A stretch of DNA of 64,000 nucleotides from Micromonospora parva (GCF_000718515.1 NZ_JNZS01000001.1:62001-126000), one strand, 5' to 3'. Shown: positions 35,032 to 43,346, counted from the stretch's first letter. Notes: a model not told the origin generated them from the letters alone. A program made the numbers and translations.

Positions 35032-35769
35032 GTGCCGTACGTCAGGTCACACACCAGGAAGGGCGGCGCGCGAGTTCGGGCGCACTACCGACGGCGGCGC
35101 GCCGGCAGTGTTCGGCGCAGGTCGACGGTCCGCCGCGTGGCCGGTGGCGGCGGCTCGGCCAACGGCTGGCTGCTGGCGCTGGGTGCCGTCGTCGCCTTCG
35201 TGCTCCTGCGCGCGGTCGTCGACGTCGTGCGCCGCCATCCATACTGGACCGCGCTGCTGGTGAGCGTCGTCGTCGCGACGGCGGTCGCGGTGGTTGTCAT
35301 GGTGTCGAAGCAGCGGGCCCGCGAGCGGGCCGACCAGGCCCAACGGGACCGGCTGATAGCGGTGACCGACACGATGAGCGGCCCCGAATTCGAGCAGTGG
35401 TTCGCCCGGCTCCTGATCGCCTCCGGGTTCCGCGACGTGCGGGTGTGCGGCGGCTCCGCTGACCGGGGAGCCGACGTCACCGCGGCAGCCCCCGACGGCC
35501 GACGCGTCGTGGTGCAGTGCAAGCGGCAGAGCGTCACCAACCGGGTGGGCAGCGCCGCGATCCAGCGGTTCGCCGGCACCTGCCGGGTGATCCACGGTGG
35601 CGAGATCTGCCTACTCGTGACGAACAGTTTCTTCACCGCCGGCGACGGCATCCAGATGGCCCGACAGCTCAACATCGACCCCGTCGACCGGCACGCGTTG
35701 CAGATGTGGGCCTGGACGGGGATTCCCCCGCTGCGGTCCGGTACTGAAAGATCGAGGACAGCGAATTGA
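35032..35769 (+). CDS. Membrane-anchored Mrr-like restriction endonuclease-fold protein
   Basis: 245 residues from GTG 35032, preceded by GGAGAGG. A basic N-terminus (residues 1-38, rich in Arg) is followed by two transmembrane helices near residues 45-66 and 73-93 (GWLLALGAVVAFVLLRAVVDV and ALLVSVVVATAVAVVVMV). The Mrr domain is at about 105-235: GPEFEQWFARLLIASGFRDV, then the catalytic D in DRGADVTAA and QxK in VVVQCKR. These nuclease residues are intact. Twenty-four bases separate it from the next gene, suggesting co-transcription. Mrr-like nucleases often act in phage restriction. Tethering to the membrane is unusual. Confidence 0.85.
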   Translation: MPYVRSHTRKGGARVRAHYRRRRAGSVRRRSTVRRVAGGGGSANGWLLALGAVVAFVLLRAVVDVVRRHPYWTALLVSVVVATAVAVVVMVSKQRARERADQAQRDRLIAVTDTMSGPEFEQWFARLLIASGFRDVRVCGGSADRGADVTAAAPDGRRVVVQCKRQSVTNRVGSAAIQRFAGTCRVIHGGEICLLVTNSFFTAGDGIQMARQLNIDPVDRHALQMWAWTGIPPLRSGTERSRTAN

Positions 35770-35793
35770 CAGGGCGGGAATTACTGTCTCGAC

Positions 35794-37317
35794 ATGGCAC
35801 CGTCCATTCCCAGAAGTGTCAGTGCGAAAGACGTTGCCGACCCACTGCGCGGCCGTAGCGGCGGAGGGTCGACGCTGCCCTCGGTGCCGAAGGACCTGGC
35901 CAGCCGGCAGATGTGCTGCGCCATGCATCTGCGTCCGCCGCTGGCGGCACAGGTGTTGCTGCTGTACAGCCTCGACAACCCGAAGGCATGGTGTCCCTCT
36001 TTCGGGGTGGACGCGGTCGCGCTGGTGCGCCACGCCCAGGCCGCCGACGCCCATTGGCGGAGGCTGTACGACGCGGTCGCGATGACGCGTTACGCGCTAC
36101 TCGGTCTGGTCGGGCTGGGCATCCTGCTCCTCTGGCGTGACGGGCCGGTGACGGCGCTGCTCACGCTGCCGCTCATCGCGGTGGCGTGCGGGGTCGGCTG
36201 GCGCACCACCTTCCTCAGCCTCCAGGAGACCCGCGCGGCGGCGATCGGCGCCATGGCGGAGGAGGAGGCGCTGGCCGCCCAGGCGCCAGAGGTCGAGTCC
36301 GAGCTGGAGGACGAGCTCGCCGCCCTGCAGGACGCCAACATGATCGTCTTCGAGGTTGCCGCGGACAACCCGTTCGTCGGCAGCGGCACCGAGATCGGCC
36401 GCTGGGCCCTGCCACCCATCGACGTCACCCGCGGTCGAGAAAAGAATCAAGACGGCACGCGACCACCCGCGACCTTCTCCATCCGCGACCTGCACGACGA
36501 TCTGATCCGGCTCGCCCGGTCACGGCTCGGGCTCAGCGACATCGAGGTCACCAAGCGGATCTACGTGCGGGGGGACGTGCTGCCGGATTGTGAAGGCTTG
36601 TTCCACCCCGACGAGGTACGCCCGCCGTCCCGACTGGAGACCTCCTGGGTTGATCTGGGCAGCGACGCGCCGGGGGAGCAGGCCAGGACGTACGTGTGTC
36701 TGGCGAAGAGCCTCGTCGGTGGCCAGATCGTCGTCACCCTCTTCGCCCGCTACACCCTCGACCAGGGCATTCTGTCCTGCGAGTTCGCCGCCTTCGTGCT
36801 GCCGCCCGTCCGTCGCGACTCCGCGCCCGCCACCGGCTTCTACGGCCTGTTCGGGGAGGATCTGAGCCCGCTTCACGGGCGCTCGACCACCTCGGCCCTC
36901 GCCCTCGCGGCGTGGCGCACCTACCTTGCCCAGCTGTTCCTGCGCTCGGACCGGGGCATCGACCTGGCCGAGGCGCACGAGGAGCGGACGCAGCAGCACT
37001 ACGAGGCGCTCCAGGAGGGGCGACGCTACGACTACGGGGCGCCGTTCAGCGCCAGGGAACTCGCGGCCAGCACGAGCATCGAGAGCTATTTCGAAGTCGC
37101 CGATGTGCGCGACTGTCTGTTGCGGATGCAGCGCGGAGTGATCGACTGTCTGGTCGCGTTCCTGACGGACAAGGGCATCGACACGTCCGAGATAGCCGCC
37201 GGAAAGCAGCGGATCATCAACAACATCACCAACATCGGAGAGGTGTCCGGCCGGGGCAACATCTTCGGAAGCCACGGACGCGTGACGAATGTCGATCGCG
37301 ACGACCAGACGGACTGA
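35794..37317 (+). CDS. Unknown two-TM protein ending in an FGDH-type tag
   Basis: 507 residues, with no family I recognise. Two hydrophobic helices lie at about residues 106-147 (YALLGLVGLGILLLW and LLTLPLIAVACGVGW). The rest is soluble, with an acidic helical stretch after the membrane part (EEEALAAQAPEVESELEDEL). The last 36 residues read RIINNITNIGEVSG, then NIFGSHGRVTNVDRDDQ, and match the glycine-rich element found in three neighbouring proteins. It follows the Mrr-like gene by 24 bases and precedes another tagged protein by 52. It may be a membrane sensor or effector recruited through the tag. This is inference. Confidence 0.7.
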   Translation: MAPSIPRSVSAKDVADPLRGRSGGGSTLPSVPKDLASRQMCCAMHLRPPLAAQVLLLYSLDNPKAWCPSFGVDAVALVRHAQAADAHWRRLYDAVAMTRYALLGLVGLGILLLWRDGPVTALLTLPLIAVACGVGWRTTFLSLQETRAAAIGAMAEEEALAAQAPEVESELEDELAALQDANMIVFEVAADNPFVGSGTEIGRWALPPIDVTRGREKNQDGTRPPATFSIRDLHDDLIRLARSRLGLSDIEVTKRIYVRGDVLPDCEGLFHPDEVRPPSRLETSWVDLGSDAPGEQARTYVCLAKSLVGGQIVVTLFARYTLDQGILSCEFAAFVLPPVRRDSAPATGFYGLFGEDLSPLHGRSTTSALALAAWRTYLAQLFLRSDRGIDLAEAHEERTQQHYEALQEGRRYDYGAPFSARELAASTSIESYFEVADVRDCLLRMQRGVIDCLVAFLTDKGIDTSEIAAGKQRIINNITNIGEVSGRGNIFGSHGRVTNVDRDDQTD

Positions 37318-37369
37318 TCGGTTGGTGTCCCGCAGACCCGGTCAGCGGGCGATCCGGAAGGACGAGTCA

Positions 37370-37708
37370 GTGAGTCAGTTCAACTTCAGCGGCGACATCA
37401 ACGGTGAGGCGAACGTCTTCGGTGACCACGCGCAGGTGCACAACCGGAGCAACGATTTCAGTCGAGGCTCGGACCTTTCCGGGCTCGTCGCTGCCCTGGT
37501 CGACGAGATCGCGAAGCACCGGACGGAGGTTCGTGAGGCCGAACGGCTGACCCAGTTGGCGAGCACGGCTGCGGCGTACGCCGCCGAGCCCCGCCCCAAC
37601 GTGGAGGGCATCCGCGGCCTGCTACCGGCCCTGCTCGCAGGTGCCGGAACGGCGACCGCCGTCGCCGACGCCGTGCTGCGCGTCTCCCAGGCCGTCAACA
37701 GCCTGTAG
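37370..37708 (+). CDS. Small tagged protein of unknown function
   Basis: 112 residues from GTG 37370, with GGAAGGA at 37356-37362. The N-terminus is the tag itself (SQFNFSGDINGEANVFGDHAQVHN). The remainder is predicted helical (LVAALVDEIAKHRTEVREAE, VEGIRGLLPALLAGAGTATAVADAVL), with no motif I can name. Because the tag is a large part of such a small protein, an adaptor or inhibitor role is plausible. It is the last plus-strand gene before the Crp regulator, which is convergent. Confidence 0.7.
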   Translation: MSQFNFSGDINGEANVFGDHAQVHNRSNDFSRGSDLSGLVAALVDEIAKHRTEVREAERLTQLASTAAAYAAEPRPNVEGIRGLLPALLAGAGTATAVADAVLRVSQAVNSL

Positions 37709-37855
37709 CGGATGTGAACGTTGCCCTGGCGGCCTCAACCGGCGAGCACGAGGGAGGCGCGCCCCAGTCGGCAGGGTGAGGTGGCGGTTCGGCTGGACCG
37801 GATGATCGACCGCTCGGCAGCTCGGGTTGGCCGGTGTCGGTGAGCCGCACGGGGG

Positions 37856-38596
37856 TCAGTTGGCACCTGCAGACCGGTGTGGACCGCTGTCTCCCAGGTG
37901 GCCGACACGTTGCAGCTGCGCCAGATCGTGAACGACGATCTGCCGGTAACCGGTCCGGATGACTCCCGCGTGCCGCAGTTCGCGGAGGGCCTTCTCGACC
38001 GTAGGCTCCGCAGCACCGCAGAGTGACGCCAACTCCGGCTGAGTCAGCGCCACACCGACGGTGCGTCCGTCGCTGATGGGCTCACCGTGCGCCGTCGAGA
38101 GCTCGGCCAGAACGCGTGCCAGGCGGATCTTTGCCGGGTAGGCGGTGAAGTCGATTCGGCGGCGGTTCGCCCACCGGAAGCGCGCCGCGGTGGTCCTCGC
38201 CAGGGCAAGCGCCGCCTCCGGCTGGTCGTGTAGAAATGGATACCACTCTCGCTTGTAGATGACGGTGACCAATCCCGCACCGCACGTCGTGACCGTCGCC
38301 GTCCGTGGGGTGTCATTGAGCGCGGAGATTTCGCCGACCAGGTCACCGGAGACCCGGATCGCCAAGAGCGTTTGACGGCCATCTGCCGTGTTGACGGTTA
38401 CCTTTGTTACGGCTTCCCTGAGCAGTACCAAGTGGTTACCGGTGGTTCCCTCCCGCAAGATGTGGTCCCCGGCTTTAACCGAGACGGTTGTTCCCAACGT
38501 GAGGAGGCTGGCTCTTGTCTTCGGGCTGAGACACGCGAGCAGCGTGCCAGGAGGCCAGCGAAGGCTAGTCGGCGGCTGCTCGTAGTCGCGTCGCAC
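37856..38596 (-). CDS. Crp/Fnr-family regulator with intact cyclic-nucleotide pocket
   Basis: About 246 residues. The cNMP-binding beta-roll covers residues 15-130. The phosphate-binding cassette GEISALNDTPRTATV keeps the glutamate and arginine that contact cyclic nucleotide in CRP. A winged helix lies near residues 180-235 (LTQPELASLCGAAEPTVEKALRELRHAGVI). It should therefore be able to sense a cyclic nucleotide, and a cyclase-like gene lies 0.8 kb away. I prefer GTG 38596, with GGGG nearby. The frame extends to a TTG at 38623. It may control the system or itself act as a signal reader. Confidence 0.88.
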   Translation of the reverse strand: MRRDYEQPPTSLRWPPGTLLACLSPKTRASLLTLGTTVSVKAGDHILREGTTGNHLVLLREAVTKVTVNTADGRQTLLAIRVSGDLVGEISALNDTPRTATVTTCGAGLVTVIYKREWYPFLHDQPEAALALARTTAARFRWANRRRIDFTAYPAKIRLARVLAELSTAHGEPISDGRTVGVALTQPELASLCGAAEPTVEKALRELRHAGVIRTGYRQIVVHDLAQLQRVGHLGDSGPHRSAGAN

Positions 38597-38711
38597 CTCA
38601 GCACCCCGTTCGTCGGCGGGCAACCCTGCTCATGTCGGATGAGGCACGGGCAGTCAACGGATGCAAGTATTTCTGATTGCGGATCCTGGGAGAAGGCCCG
38701 CACTGCCTCTT

Positions 38712-39305
38712 TCAATCGCTCATCAGGGCAATGGCCAGCCAAACTGCGGCGGCGCAACTCGCCACCACGCTCCATGGCACAGCCGCCTGCACCCGCCGGT
38801 GCTTCCGGAGTGCGATGTTCGCGAGAACTGTTGCCAGAGACCATGCTTCGATGGCCTCCCGACCCGCGTCGAGGCGTGGCGGCTCGATGCGGGCGGTCGG
38901 CTGCGCTGGGAACCCGAACCTGTTGGGCGAGCGGGGGCCGGACGTCTGTGGTCGGAAGCCGATGGCGAGGTGTCGCGCCGCGATCAGGAGAGTGATCACG
39001 AAGAGCGAGCCAACCCCGGAGACGACGATGGACAGGACGGGGGAATCCATGAGGTGGAAGACCGCGGGCGCCTTGCTGACAATGAGCGCCACCACCGAGC
39101 CGTGGAAGGCGAACAGCCGAGAGATCTTGGCATCGGCGTGTCGGATGGCATCCTGGTGTAGTCGGGTCGCGGCGAGTGCCCGATCTACCTCCATGGCGGA
39201 CCGGCGGTGTTTCACATGGCGCGATGAGGTGGTCATGCATCCAGTGAAGGCAACGGGGTGCCGTCGACGTCCGTAGGAATATGGGATCTCGCGTATCCGA
39301 CACAT
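38712..39305 (-). CDS. Pycsar-effector-like (PycTM / DUF5706-type) membrane protein
   Basis: 197 residues. The region LAATRLHQDAIRHADAKISRLFAFHGSVVALIV matches the start of PycTM-like effectors, where a helix with ADxKxxxL precedes the first membrane segment. Further hydrophobic segments are VLSIVVSGVGSLFVITLLIAA and the C-terminal VPWSVVASCAAAVWLAIALM. PycTM effectors kill phage-infected cells by damaging the membrane when bound by a cyclic pyrimidine nucleotide. ATG 39305 has AGGAAG at a good distance. ATGs at 39236 and 39194 are later options. It is divergent from the cyclase gene. Family placement is from pattern recognition and should be confirmed by profile search. Confidence 0.7.
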   Translation of the reverse strand: MCRIREIPYSYGRRRHPVAFTGCMTTSSRHVKHRRSAMEVDRALAATRLHQDAIRHADAKISRLFAFHGSVVALIVSKAPAVFHLMDSPVLSIVVSGVGSLFVITLLIAARHLAIGFRPQTSGPRSPNRFGFPAQPTARIEPPRLDAGREAIEAWSLATVLANIALRKHRRVQAAVPWSVVASCAAAVWLAIALMSD

Positions 39306-39404
39306 GCTCAGCTACTTCCTGACAACCCGTACTTCGACGGGTTTCCCACGGCTGGCCATCGCTATAAGTGACATGACCAGGAGCGCCGAGCGTGCGGAGG
39401 CAAA

Positions 39405-40193
39405 ATGGCAACGCTGCAGCCAGACCGCAGATTGATCATGTTCGTCGACATGGAGAGTTACAGCCGGCACGACGACGCCGGCCAGATCAACGCCCAGATG
39501 AACTTCCGCCCGCTCATGCGAAGGGCGGCCGAGCAGTGCGGCCTGGACCGGGACGGCTGGGAGATCCAATCATCCGGGGATGGGGAACTCGCGCTCTTTC
39601 CCCTCGGGACGCCCGAGCCTCGGCTTGTTGCCGACCTCGTACCCGCCATCGACCGGATCCTCCGCGACCACAATCGCGATGCCGGCGCGCATGCGCAGGT
39701 GCGGATGCGGGTCGCGTTCCATCAGGGACTTGTGACGAGGACCGAGAACGGTTACGCCGGATCAGCAGTGGTGACTGCGGCTCGCCTGGTGGAGGCGCCC
39801 GCGCTGAAGGAGGCGTTAGCCTCGTTCCCCGAGGCGGCGGTAGCGATGATTGTGTCTTCAACGATCTATCAGGACGTGGTGAGCCAGTCGTACAGCGGGA
39901 TACGGAAGGAGCGTTACGGTCGGGTCAGCGTTCGCGTCAAGTCGTTCGGCGATGAGGCCTGGATCTTCATTCCCGATGAGAACGTCAACGCGGCGCCAAT
40001 CGCATCTGTCGACGCCTCGACACCAGCCCCTCGGCCTGACCTGGGCGAAACCGAGCGAGCCGGGGCCGAGCCGACGAGTGGCAGCCGATTCGCCTTCGGC
40101 TCGGTAGTCAACCACGGTCCGAGCGTCTTCGGTGACCATGGCCGAGCGTGGGGCACGGGGGATGCACAAGCTCATCGGCAGGGGCGACAGTGA
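39405..40193 (+). CDS. Class III nucleotide-cyclase-like protein with C-terminal FGDH-type tag
   Basis: 262 residues. The cyclase homology domain covers residues 8-185. The two metal-binding aspartates are present as D15 (LIMFVDMESYSR) and D59 (QSSGDGELALFP). The equivalent of the transition-state pair VNxAAR reads VVTAARL, so the arginine is kept but the asparagine is valine. The last 40 residues carry the shared tag (FAFGSVVNHGPSVFGDHGRA). A rare TTA leucine codon occurs at 39816-39818. It overlaps the NTPase gene by four bases and is divergent from the PycTM-like gene. It could make a cyclic nucleotide signal, or have lost activity. The product is not predictable. Confidence 0.8.
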   Translation: MATLQPDRRLIMFVDMESYSRHDDAGQINAQMNFRPLMRRAAEQCGLDRDGWEIQSSGDGELALFPLGTPEPRLVADLVPAIDRILRDHNRDAGAHAQVRMRVAFHQGLVTRTENGYAGSAVVTAARLVEAPALKEALASFPEAAVAMIVSSTIYQDVVSQSYSGIRKERYGRVSVRVKSFGDEAWIFIPDENVNAAPIASVDASTPAPRPDLGETERAGAEPTSGSRFAFGSVVNHGPSVFGDHGRAWGTGDAQAHRQGRQ

Positions 40194-42460
40194 GCCCGGA
40201 GTCCGCAACAGGGGCGGTGCAGGCGGGTGCGCCGGCGGTCGAGCCAGCCGCCGATTCGGCTGCGCCGGCTGCGCCGCAGAGCCCAGATTCAGCGGAGTCG
40301 CGAGCTGTTCCAGAGCAGGGTACGCAGCGCGAGGCGAACTCGGATGACAGAGGCCATCGCGATTCGGAAGGCCCGACAGATGTATCCGACGAGCGGAATG
40401 ATGATCGCGACTCGCCCGACGATTTCATTCGCGCCAATCCCACCCTTCGCTCCTTCACGTCACGCAGGGGCAGTGGGTTCCGGATCGAGGACTTGAGCAA
40501 CGCTGGTCCCAGTGCGTTCGGCGATCGGGCGACGGTCATCGGAAATCTGAATCTAGGGCAGGGCAACTCGAAGCCGAGGTTCTTCGCCGACCGAATCAGC
40601 GACCTGACCGCGAGGCGTCACACCTTCGTGCGCCCAGCCCACTTCGGTGAGTTGCAGGATCGGTTGCGTCGTTACCCAGTAGTGGGACTTGCTGGACCAG
40701 TGGGCAGCGGTCGTTCGACGGTCGCCTGCGTCGCTCTCGCAGAGCATATTGGATCCGACGAGGTCATGGAGATCGTGATGCCTCCCGGATTGGACGACGT
40801 CCGATTGATCCGTGAGCAGCCCGATTTTCTGGAGAAGGGTGTTGGTTACATCATCAAGGTTGGCGGTCGGCAGGTCCGGAGCGCCGTCCGATCTATCGAG
40901 GCGGCGTTTCACGAGAACGAATGTAGCGGGGTCATAATTCGTGACACGGAGGAGTCCGAGGCGTCCCTCCATCGGGCGGAGGTGTTCCACCACTCATCAG
41001 TCTCGCGCGTAGAGGTCTTCCGTCAGCATCTCTTGTATTACCTCAGAGAGAAATGCGTTGGCAACTGCATCGATTGTGATCGCAGTTGCGGGAGAGCGTA
41101 CACGGTCCAGATGATCACACCAGAGGTGAGCAGGTTAATTGATCTGCTGACGAGACCGGGTGAGTGCGTCCTGCACGCGGAAACGATCGCGCGTGAACTC
41201 CCGGCAGACGCTCATGGTTTCGTTGCGCTGCTGCCATCTGAGAACAAGCGGTACCGCGATAAGGCGCGGCAGATCCTCTTGCTGCCCGACGACAAAGAAC
41301 CGGTTTTTCAGAACAGACCCGCACAACATAGACGAGCGCTGCGGATCGCCTACGCTGTGTTCGCTGGACAATCCATGGCGCGGGTTTCAGAGGGTGCTGG
41401 TCTGCTGCTCGGAAAACTCGATCGACTCTTCAATGAGCCGGCCATCGGCCGACCCGCCCTGCTCAACGACATGCCGGCCCTGCTGGGTCAGGAACTCGGA
41501 GCTGACTGGCACGACAGAGCCATGGAGGGAGAGTCTCCGCATACGAAGGCGAGAGTGGCCCATATAAAGCCCGAGATGGTGAGGGCGATCCTCGACGTTG
41601 CCTGGAACGATTTCGACAACACCCGTCCGGCCCTCATCGAATGGATCGACGAACTCGCCGCCCATCCCGCCCCAGGGTTCAGCAACTGCGCCGCCGTCGC
41701 CGCCGCGATCTTTGCCACTCATGACTTTGAGCAGGTCTACGAGGAGGTGATTCGGCGATGGGCGAGGGATCGAAGGCGCGGGAGGCGGAAGGCAGCCGCA
41801 GCCGCCATGGCTTCCGCCGCAAACCTCGACGGTGCGGTGCCGGTTGGCTTGACGGTGAGCTCTCAGGTCAGGGCAGACGTGGGTAAGAAGCTCGAATGGC
41901 TCGCCCACTCCAGGTCGGCGTTCGAACGAGACACCGCAGCGATGGTGTGGGGGATGGGCTACACGCCACGGCACCCCTTCCAGACCGCACGCGCCCTCAC
42001 TGCCGTGGCAGCAAATGCCAACGCGTCGTCCATCTGGACCGTCACGGACGCGATCGATAATCTGTCTCGAAAGTATGGCAGCGCATGGACGATCAACGTC
42101 CTTTCCTGGTGGCTCGAAAGCGACGGCGTGACTCTCCGCGCTGGTGCCACCCTCGCCTTCCTGAACTGGCTGGAGGAGCCACTCACCGAGCGAGTTGATC
42201 AGCTCGTGGCTCTCCTGGAGGCCCAGCCATCCATGGTCGATCGGGTGGCCACGCTGTGGCGAGTCGTACTCCTCGATCCCGGATGCTCCGTCGCCGCGTG
42301 GCGGCGCCTCGCGGCTTGGTTACGCAGTGGCGCCAGCGACGCACGACTCAGGGAGCCGGTCCGAGCGCTCGCGATGAGGCTTGCCGCTGAACCCGCGATC
42401 CGCTCCCGGCTGAACTACTGGCTCTCCAAGGCCCCAACGACATCCACTTCCCTCGCCTGA
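40190..42460 (+). CDS. Large P-loop NTPase with N-terminal FGDH-type tag and a cysteine cluster
   Basis: 756 residues from GTG 40190, in GTGA overlap with the cyclase gene. Residues 1-95 are disordered and acidic. Near 105-130 is the tag (FRIEDLSNAGPSAFGDRATVIGN). A P-loop follows near residue 172 (VGLAGPVGSGRSTVACVALA), with arginine in place of the Walker A lysine, and a likely Walker B strand CSGVIIRDTEES. A C-x3-C-x2-C-x3-C cluster (CVGNCIDCDRSCGR) near residue 290 could bind zinc. The C-terminal 450 residues are helical and repeat-like. It resembles STAND-type conflict NTPases in layout only. A TTA codon is at 41135-41137, and codon use here is less GC-rich than in the rest of the window. 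Confidence 0.75.
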   Translation: MSPESATGAVQAGAPAVEPAADSAAPAAPQSPDSAESRAVPEQGTQREANSDDRGHRDSEGPTDVSDERNDDRDSPDDFIRANPTLRSFTSRRGSGFRIEDLSNAGPSAFGDRATVIGNLNLGQGNSKPRFFADRISDLTARRHTFVRPAHFGELQDRLRRYPVVGLAGPVGSGRSTVACVALAEHIGSDEVMEIVMPPGLDDVRLIREQPDFLEKGVGYIIKVGGRQVRSAVRSIEAAFHENECSGVIIRDTEESEASLHRAEVFHHSSVSRVEVFRQHLLYYLREKCVGNCIDCDRSCGRAYTVQMITPEVSRLIDLLTRPGECVLHAETIARELPADAHGFVALLPSENKRYRDKARQILLLPDDKEPVFQNRPAQHRRALRIAYAVFAGQSMARVSEGAGLLLGKLDRLFNEPAIGRPALLNDMPALLGQELGADWHDRAMEGESPHTKARVAHIKPEMVRAILDVAWNDFDNTRPALIEWIDELAAHPAPGFSNCAAVAAAIFATHDFEQVYEEVIRRWARDRRRGRRKAAAAAMASAANLDGAVPVGLTVSSQVRADVGKKLEWLAHSRSAFERDTAAMVWGMGYTPRHPFQTARALTAVAANANASSIWTVTDAIDNLSRKYGSAWTINVLSWWLESDGVTLRAGATLAFLNWLEEPLTERVDQLVALLEAQPSMVDRVATLWRVVLLDPGCSVAAWRRLAAWLRSGASDARLREPVRALAMRLAAEPAIRSRLNYWLSKAPTTSTSLA

Positions 42461-42473
42461 TCCAGGAGCCACT

Positions 42474-43346
42474 GTGACCGCCGATAACCAGATTCCTCCC
42501 AAATCTGAACCTCCCCAGGGCGCCGGCCCCGTTCGCCGCCTGCTGACCCATTTTCGAGCGGCGTTCAGCTATTGGGACCGACCGCCGGCACCCGACCTCA
42601 CCCAACGCCGCCGCCACCCCAGGCCGGTCATCGTGCCAGCTCGGGGTCATGTTTTCTCGTTCGAAATACACGTGGCTCTTACCTGGTACTCGGAAGGTTT
42701 GAGGGAGGATCAGCTCGGCGCGTGGTCGCTGCAGTTCGCGGACCTCGCCCGTCGCGACGTCGAACACAAGGCGGCGGACCTCGCTCGACATTTCCATCCT
42801 CACCAGGCAGGCGCCCTGGAGATTCAGCTCAACCGTGAGCTTTCTCGCGGTCGTCGGCGTTACGAGCGTCAGGGTGTCGTATTGCACTGCAAGCCAGAGG
42901 TGCGGGTGAAGCTCGACGAGGACGTGAAGGCAGAACTCCGGCACGTCCACCTGCAGCGGCTCCGGGAAGAGAGCGAACACGAGCTGCGGATTCGGCGGAT
43001 CCAACTGACCGACCAGCTGACTCAACGCTGGGTCGCTCTGATCGATCGCCTACGCCTGAGCCCACTGGCGCCCGCCGCCCTCCGCCTCACCGACCAGGAG
43101 CTTGCCAACGTCCTCGACCAATTCGTCCTCAAGGAGGAACGGTCAAACGTCGAGCGTCTGGCGGCCCTACTGGAGGAAGCCCTGCGCCGTAGCGGCCGAG
43201 TCGGGCAGCCCTTGGAAGAGCACGAGGCCGCAGAGATCATCAAGCTTCTCGACGACATCCTCCGGGACGAGGCGACCGCGACTCCTGAGGCTTCCGAGAT
43301 GAACGGAAACGGTCGGCACGCAGCACCGCCAGCGGGTAGGCCGTGA
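42474..43346 (+). CDS. Conserved unknown protein, paralogue of the gene at 45200-46048
   Basis: 290 residues from GTG 42474, preceded by CAGGAG and 13 bases after the NTPase stop, so it belongs to the same operon. Residues 45-190 align with the 282-residue protein encoded 2 kb downstream on the other strand. Shared blocks are VPARGHVFSFEI versus VPAQGYVYSFHI, LEIQLNREL versus LEMHLQQTL, RYERQGVVLHCKPEVRVKLDE versus RYQRGDLEVSCAPDVAVRLDE, and QRWVALIDRL versus QWVAILDDHL. The pattern of a beta-rich start and then a long charged helix region recalls SPFH/band-7 proteins, but I would not assign that family. Confidence 0.7.
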   Translation: MTADNQIPPKSEPPQGAGPVRRLLTHFRAAFSYWDRPPAPDLTQRRRHPRPVIVPARGHVFSFEIHVALTWYSEGLREDQLGAWSLQFADLARRDVEHKAADLARHFHPHQAGALEIQLNRELSRGRRRYERQGVVLHCKPEVRVKLDEDVKAELRHVHLQRLREESEHELRIRRIQLTDQLTQRWVALIDRLRLSPLAPAALRLTDQELANVLDQFVLKEERSNVERLAALLEEALRRSGRVGQPLEEHEAAEIIKLLDDILRDEATATPEASEMNGNGRHAAPPAGRP

